NCBI GenBank assembly: GCA_016758965.1
Contig: JAEPRB010000076.1
Location: forward strand, 62,001-126,000
Reading direction: 5' to 3'
Length of the DNA stretch: 64,000 nucleotides
Source of the DNA: Circinella minor
Taxonomy: Eukaryota; Mucoromycota; Mucoromycetes; Mucorales; Lichtheimiaceae
Under the pieces are notes generated by a model that worked only from the letters and a program-made list of their open reading frames with translations, was not told the origin of the DNA and searched no databases. Shown piece by piece: positions 62,014-64,000 of this stretch; position 1 is the first letter of the stretch; each line of letters begins with the position of its first letter. Made by a program: the position numbers and the translations under genes.

Positions 62014-63460
62014 AATCGGTAGAGGAAAAAAGGCGACCAAAAAAAAAAAAAGAAGAAAAAAGAAAAAGAAAAGAAAAAGGATAAAATAAAGGGATTTATT
62101 ATTGCATAAAAATAAAGGAGCTAAAAAACCCAAAATAAAAAAAATCCAACACGTTGGTTATACATCCTGTTTTTGGTTAAAGAAAGCTCCGCTTTGACAT
62201 AGCTATTAACAAAAGTGAGATGAATTATGTTTTTATTATTATTCAAAGTTACACCTAAAAAAGTTTCTACAGAGTTCTATTATATAGGTAAAATAAAAGT
62301 ATATTTCGCTTCTTTCATCTCTTAACCTTCATTCCTTTTGTTTTTTTAAAAGTAAAACAAATTTGTATCAACAGTCATGATGTATATATATATATATAAG
62401 AAAAAGATGATATGACTATGACCATTCTTAACATACGTACATATTTATATAGTTTCAAGAAAAATAGATAAAACATATTAAACATCCATGTTTAAACACG
62501 TGTGTGAGAATAAACTATTTCTGTTCTACGTACGTATAAGAAAAAAAAGAGAGCAAACCTTATTTTGAGTGAGATATTTAGACATTAGCCCATTTGCATA
62601 TATTACTAGTATTTATTCAAGATTAGGAATTAAAGTTGGATTCGACTTGGCGCTTTTTGTACAACAGAAAACTTTTATTTTCTCTCCTTTTCGTTGTTGT
62701 AAAGATATACAGTCAATGATTTATATATATTGATAAAAAAAAGAAAAGAAAAAGAAATACTTTGATTGATCAACAGTGTATGTATCAAATAACACAGCTT
62801 ACTACTAATCTAGTAAAATGTTGGTTGTTAAGCATTGATACGTAATAATATTTATTAAGAAGAAAAGTAAGGTTATGTATGTATTTTGGTTATATACAGT
62901 CAATTTACGTATACGAAATACGTAGAAATAATATGATAATGTATGTCATATATCATCTAAAAAAAAAGAGAGTTGTTTATATGATTTGAATTTGCTACGT
63001 ATATACAATAATATGATAATCTATCATAATATGTATGGGATCTGAGCCAAAATATTTTGATTACCACTTACGTATATATATATATATCAATATTAACTTA
63101 TGTAATACATTTAGTATTATCCCAAAGGTCACATTACGAAAATCAAAGAATGAAAATCGTGTCACGATCTTTACGTATGCATGAATTTCTTTTTTGCTCT
63201 TCAGAAAAGTATTTTGATTGACTTTGTTACTGTTATCTACTTAAACTTATAAGGGCTTTCTTTTTTATACATCCGATTTAATTTTAATTGGTGGTGCAAA
63301 AAAAAATTATTTATTTTTTTATTTTAGAACAACTTTATTGGAAAAGAAAAAGAAAAAAGAGAGACCAAAATGACAAAAAAAAAAAAAAAAAGAAAAAAAC
63401 AGAAGAAAAGAATATATATAAAACAGATAAAAAAAACAAAGATGCTTCCTTTTTTTTTTT
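62014..63460. other. Intergenic region between white-collar-1 and the MAP kinase gene
   Basis: AT-rich. Probable wc-1 promoter and MAPK 3' flank; TA runs near 62382-62398 and several homopolymers. No supported gene. Confidence 0.55.
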
Positions 63461-64000
63461 TTAATGCGTAATTTCATGATAAAGCATTTCTAGTAAAATG
63501 AAAAGTAAAAGTTAAAATCCAGATTTCATTTATTAGATATAAAAAAATAATTATTACTTACGTTTAAGTTGCTCTTTAGTTAATTGATCTTTATACTTGT
63601 CAAAATCAAAGAAACTTTCATGAATTGGAGGTGCATCAGGTTCATCATCAGGATCATGATACTTTATGATAATAATAATAATTATTAATAAGTTATTTTA
63701 TTATATAGAATTAAAAAAAGAAAACAAAAAAAAAAAAAAGAGAACTTACTGGTTCAAGATATGGATGCTTCAATGCTTCTTCCACAGTAATTCGTTTTGC
63801 TGGGTTAAAAGTAAGCAATTTTTCAAGTAAATCAACGGCTACACAAAAAATACAAATATTAATAAATAATTTAAAATAATTTAATAAAATTAAATAAATA
63901 ATCCTACATCACACACACGCACACTCACTGTCCCCTCCCCCTTCCCTATTTATTCCTCTCATCCTCTCGAGATAGTTATTTTTTTTTTTTTTACCTTGTG
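63461..64000 (-). CDS. MAP kinase, ERK/Fus3-Kss1 type (3' end only; 5' part outside window)
   Basis: Only the C-terminal part is present. Exons join in frame: beyond the edge to 63995, then 63838-63750, 63661-63562 and 63489-63461. The kinase C-lobe end is recognisable: [20 protein letters not shown] and [10 protein letters not shown], followed by the MAPK C-terminal extension [18 protein letters not shown] and a final [14 protein letters not shown]. The [15 protein letters not shown](V) helix, HPYLE and HDPxDEP are hallmarks of ERK-like MAPKs, and the short tail resembles the Fus3/Kss1 mating/invasion class more than Slt2 or Hog1. The activation-loop TxY motif lies outside the window, so the class is inferred. 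Confidence 0.88.

Noticed and set aside
1..64000. CRISPR arrays, bacterial operons, rRNA genes
   Set aside because: None seen. Regular repeats present are microsatellites, one minisatellite and one 57-bp duplication; gene structure is eukaryotic.

Overview
The window looks like nuclear DNA of a filamentous fungus, most likely Mucoromycota and probably Mucorales. It is strongly AT-rich, with many homopolymer tracts and dinucleotide microsatellites. Genes carry many short GT-AG introns, mostly about 50-150 bases with a few longer, and use the standard code. A white-collar-1 photoreceptor with a LOV domain, a CSL transcription factor, a MAP kinase, an MNN1-like mannosyltransferase and a fungal P450 all fit. 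This placement is inference; no rRNA or taxonomic marker is present. Exon joins were worked out by hand from splice sites and reading frame.

Layout, left to right: (-) putative mannosyltransferase, cut by the left edge; a long gene-poor stretch (1.6-10.9 kb) with a 99-bp MITE-like element, a minisatellite inside a possible spliced transcript, and a decayed coding relic; (+) SET-domain methyltransferase converging on a (-) nine-exon cytochrome P450; (+) orphan multi-pass membrane protein; (-) NOL10/Enp2 ribosome-biogenesis protein; (-) a KICS2 (C12orf66)-like protein; (+) CSL/LAG1 transcription factor; (-) small unknown two-exon gene; (-) acetyl-CoA synthetase; (-) Myb/SANT-like protein and a small unknown gene just upstream of it; (-) coatomer epsilon; (-) asparagine synthetase; (-) phosphopantothenoylcysteine decarboxylase; a 1.3-kb TIR element carrying a broken coding fragment; a 778-bp pogo-like element; (-) white-collar-1; (-) the 3' end of an ERK/Fus3-Kss1-type MAP kinase, cut by the right edge.

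The genes do not form a cluster or operon. They are ordinary housekeeping and signalling genes separated by AT-rich spacers. Loose functional links exist: acetyl-CoA synthetase and the CoA-biosynthesis enzyme PPCDC both serve CoA/acetyl-CoA supply; the KICS2-like protein suggests amino-acid sensing upstream of TORC1; WC-1, CSL and the MAPK are regulators of development and light response. The least expected item is the KICS2-like gene, a subunit of a complex described in animals. Next are the TIR element with its captured or decayed coding sequence and two small spliced genes that simple ORF inspection would miss.
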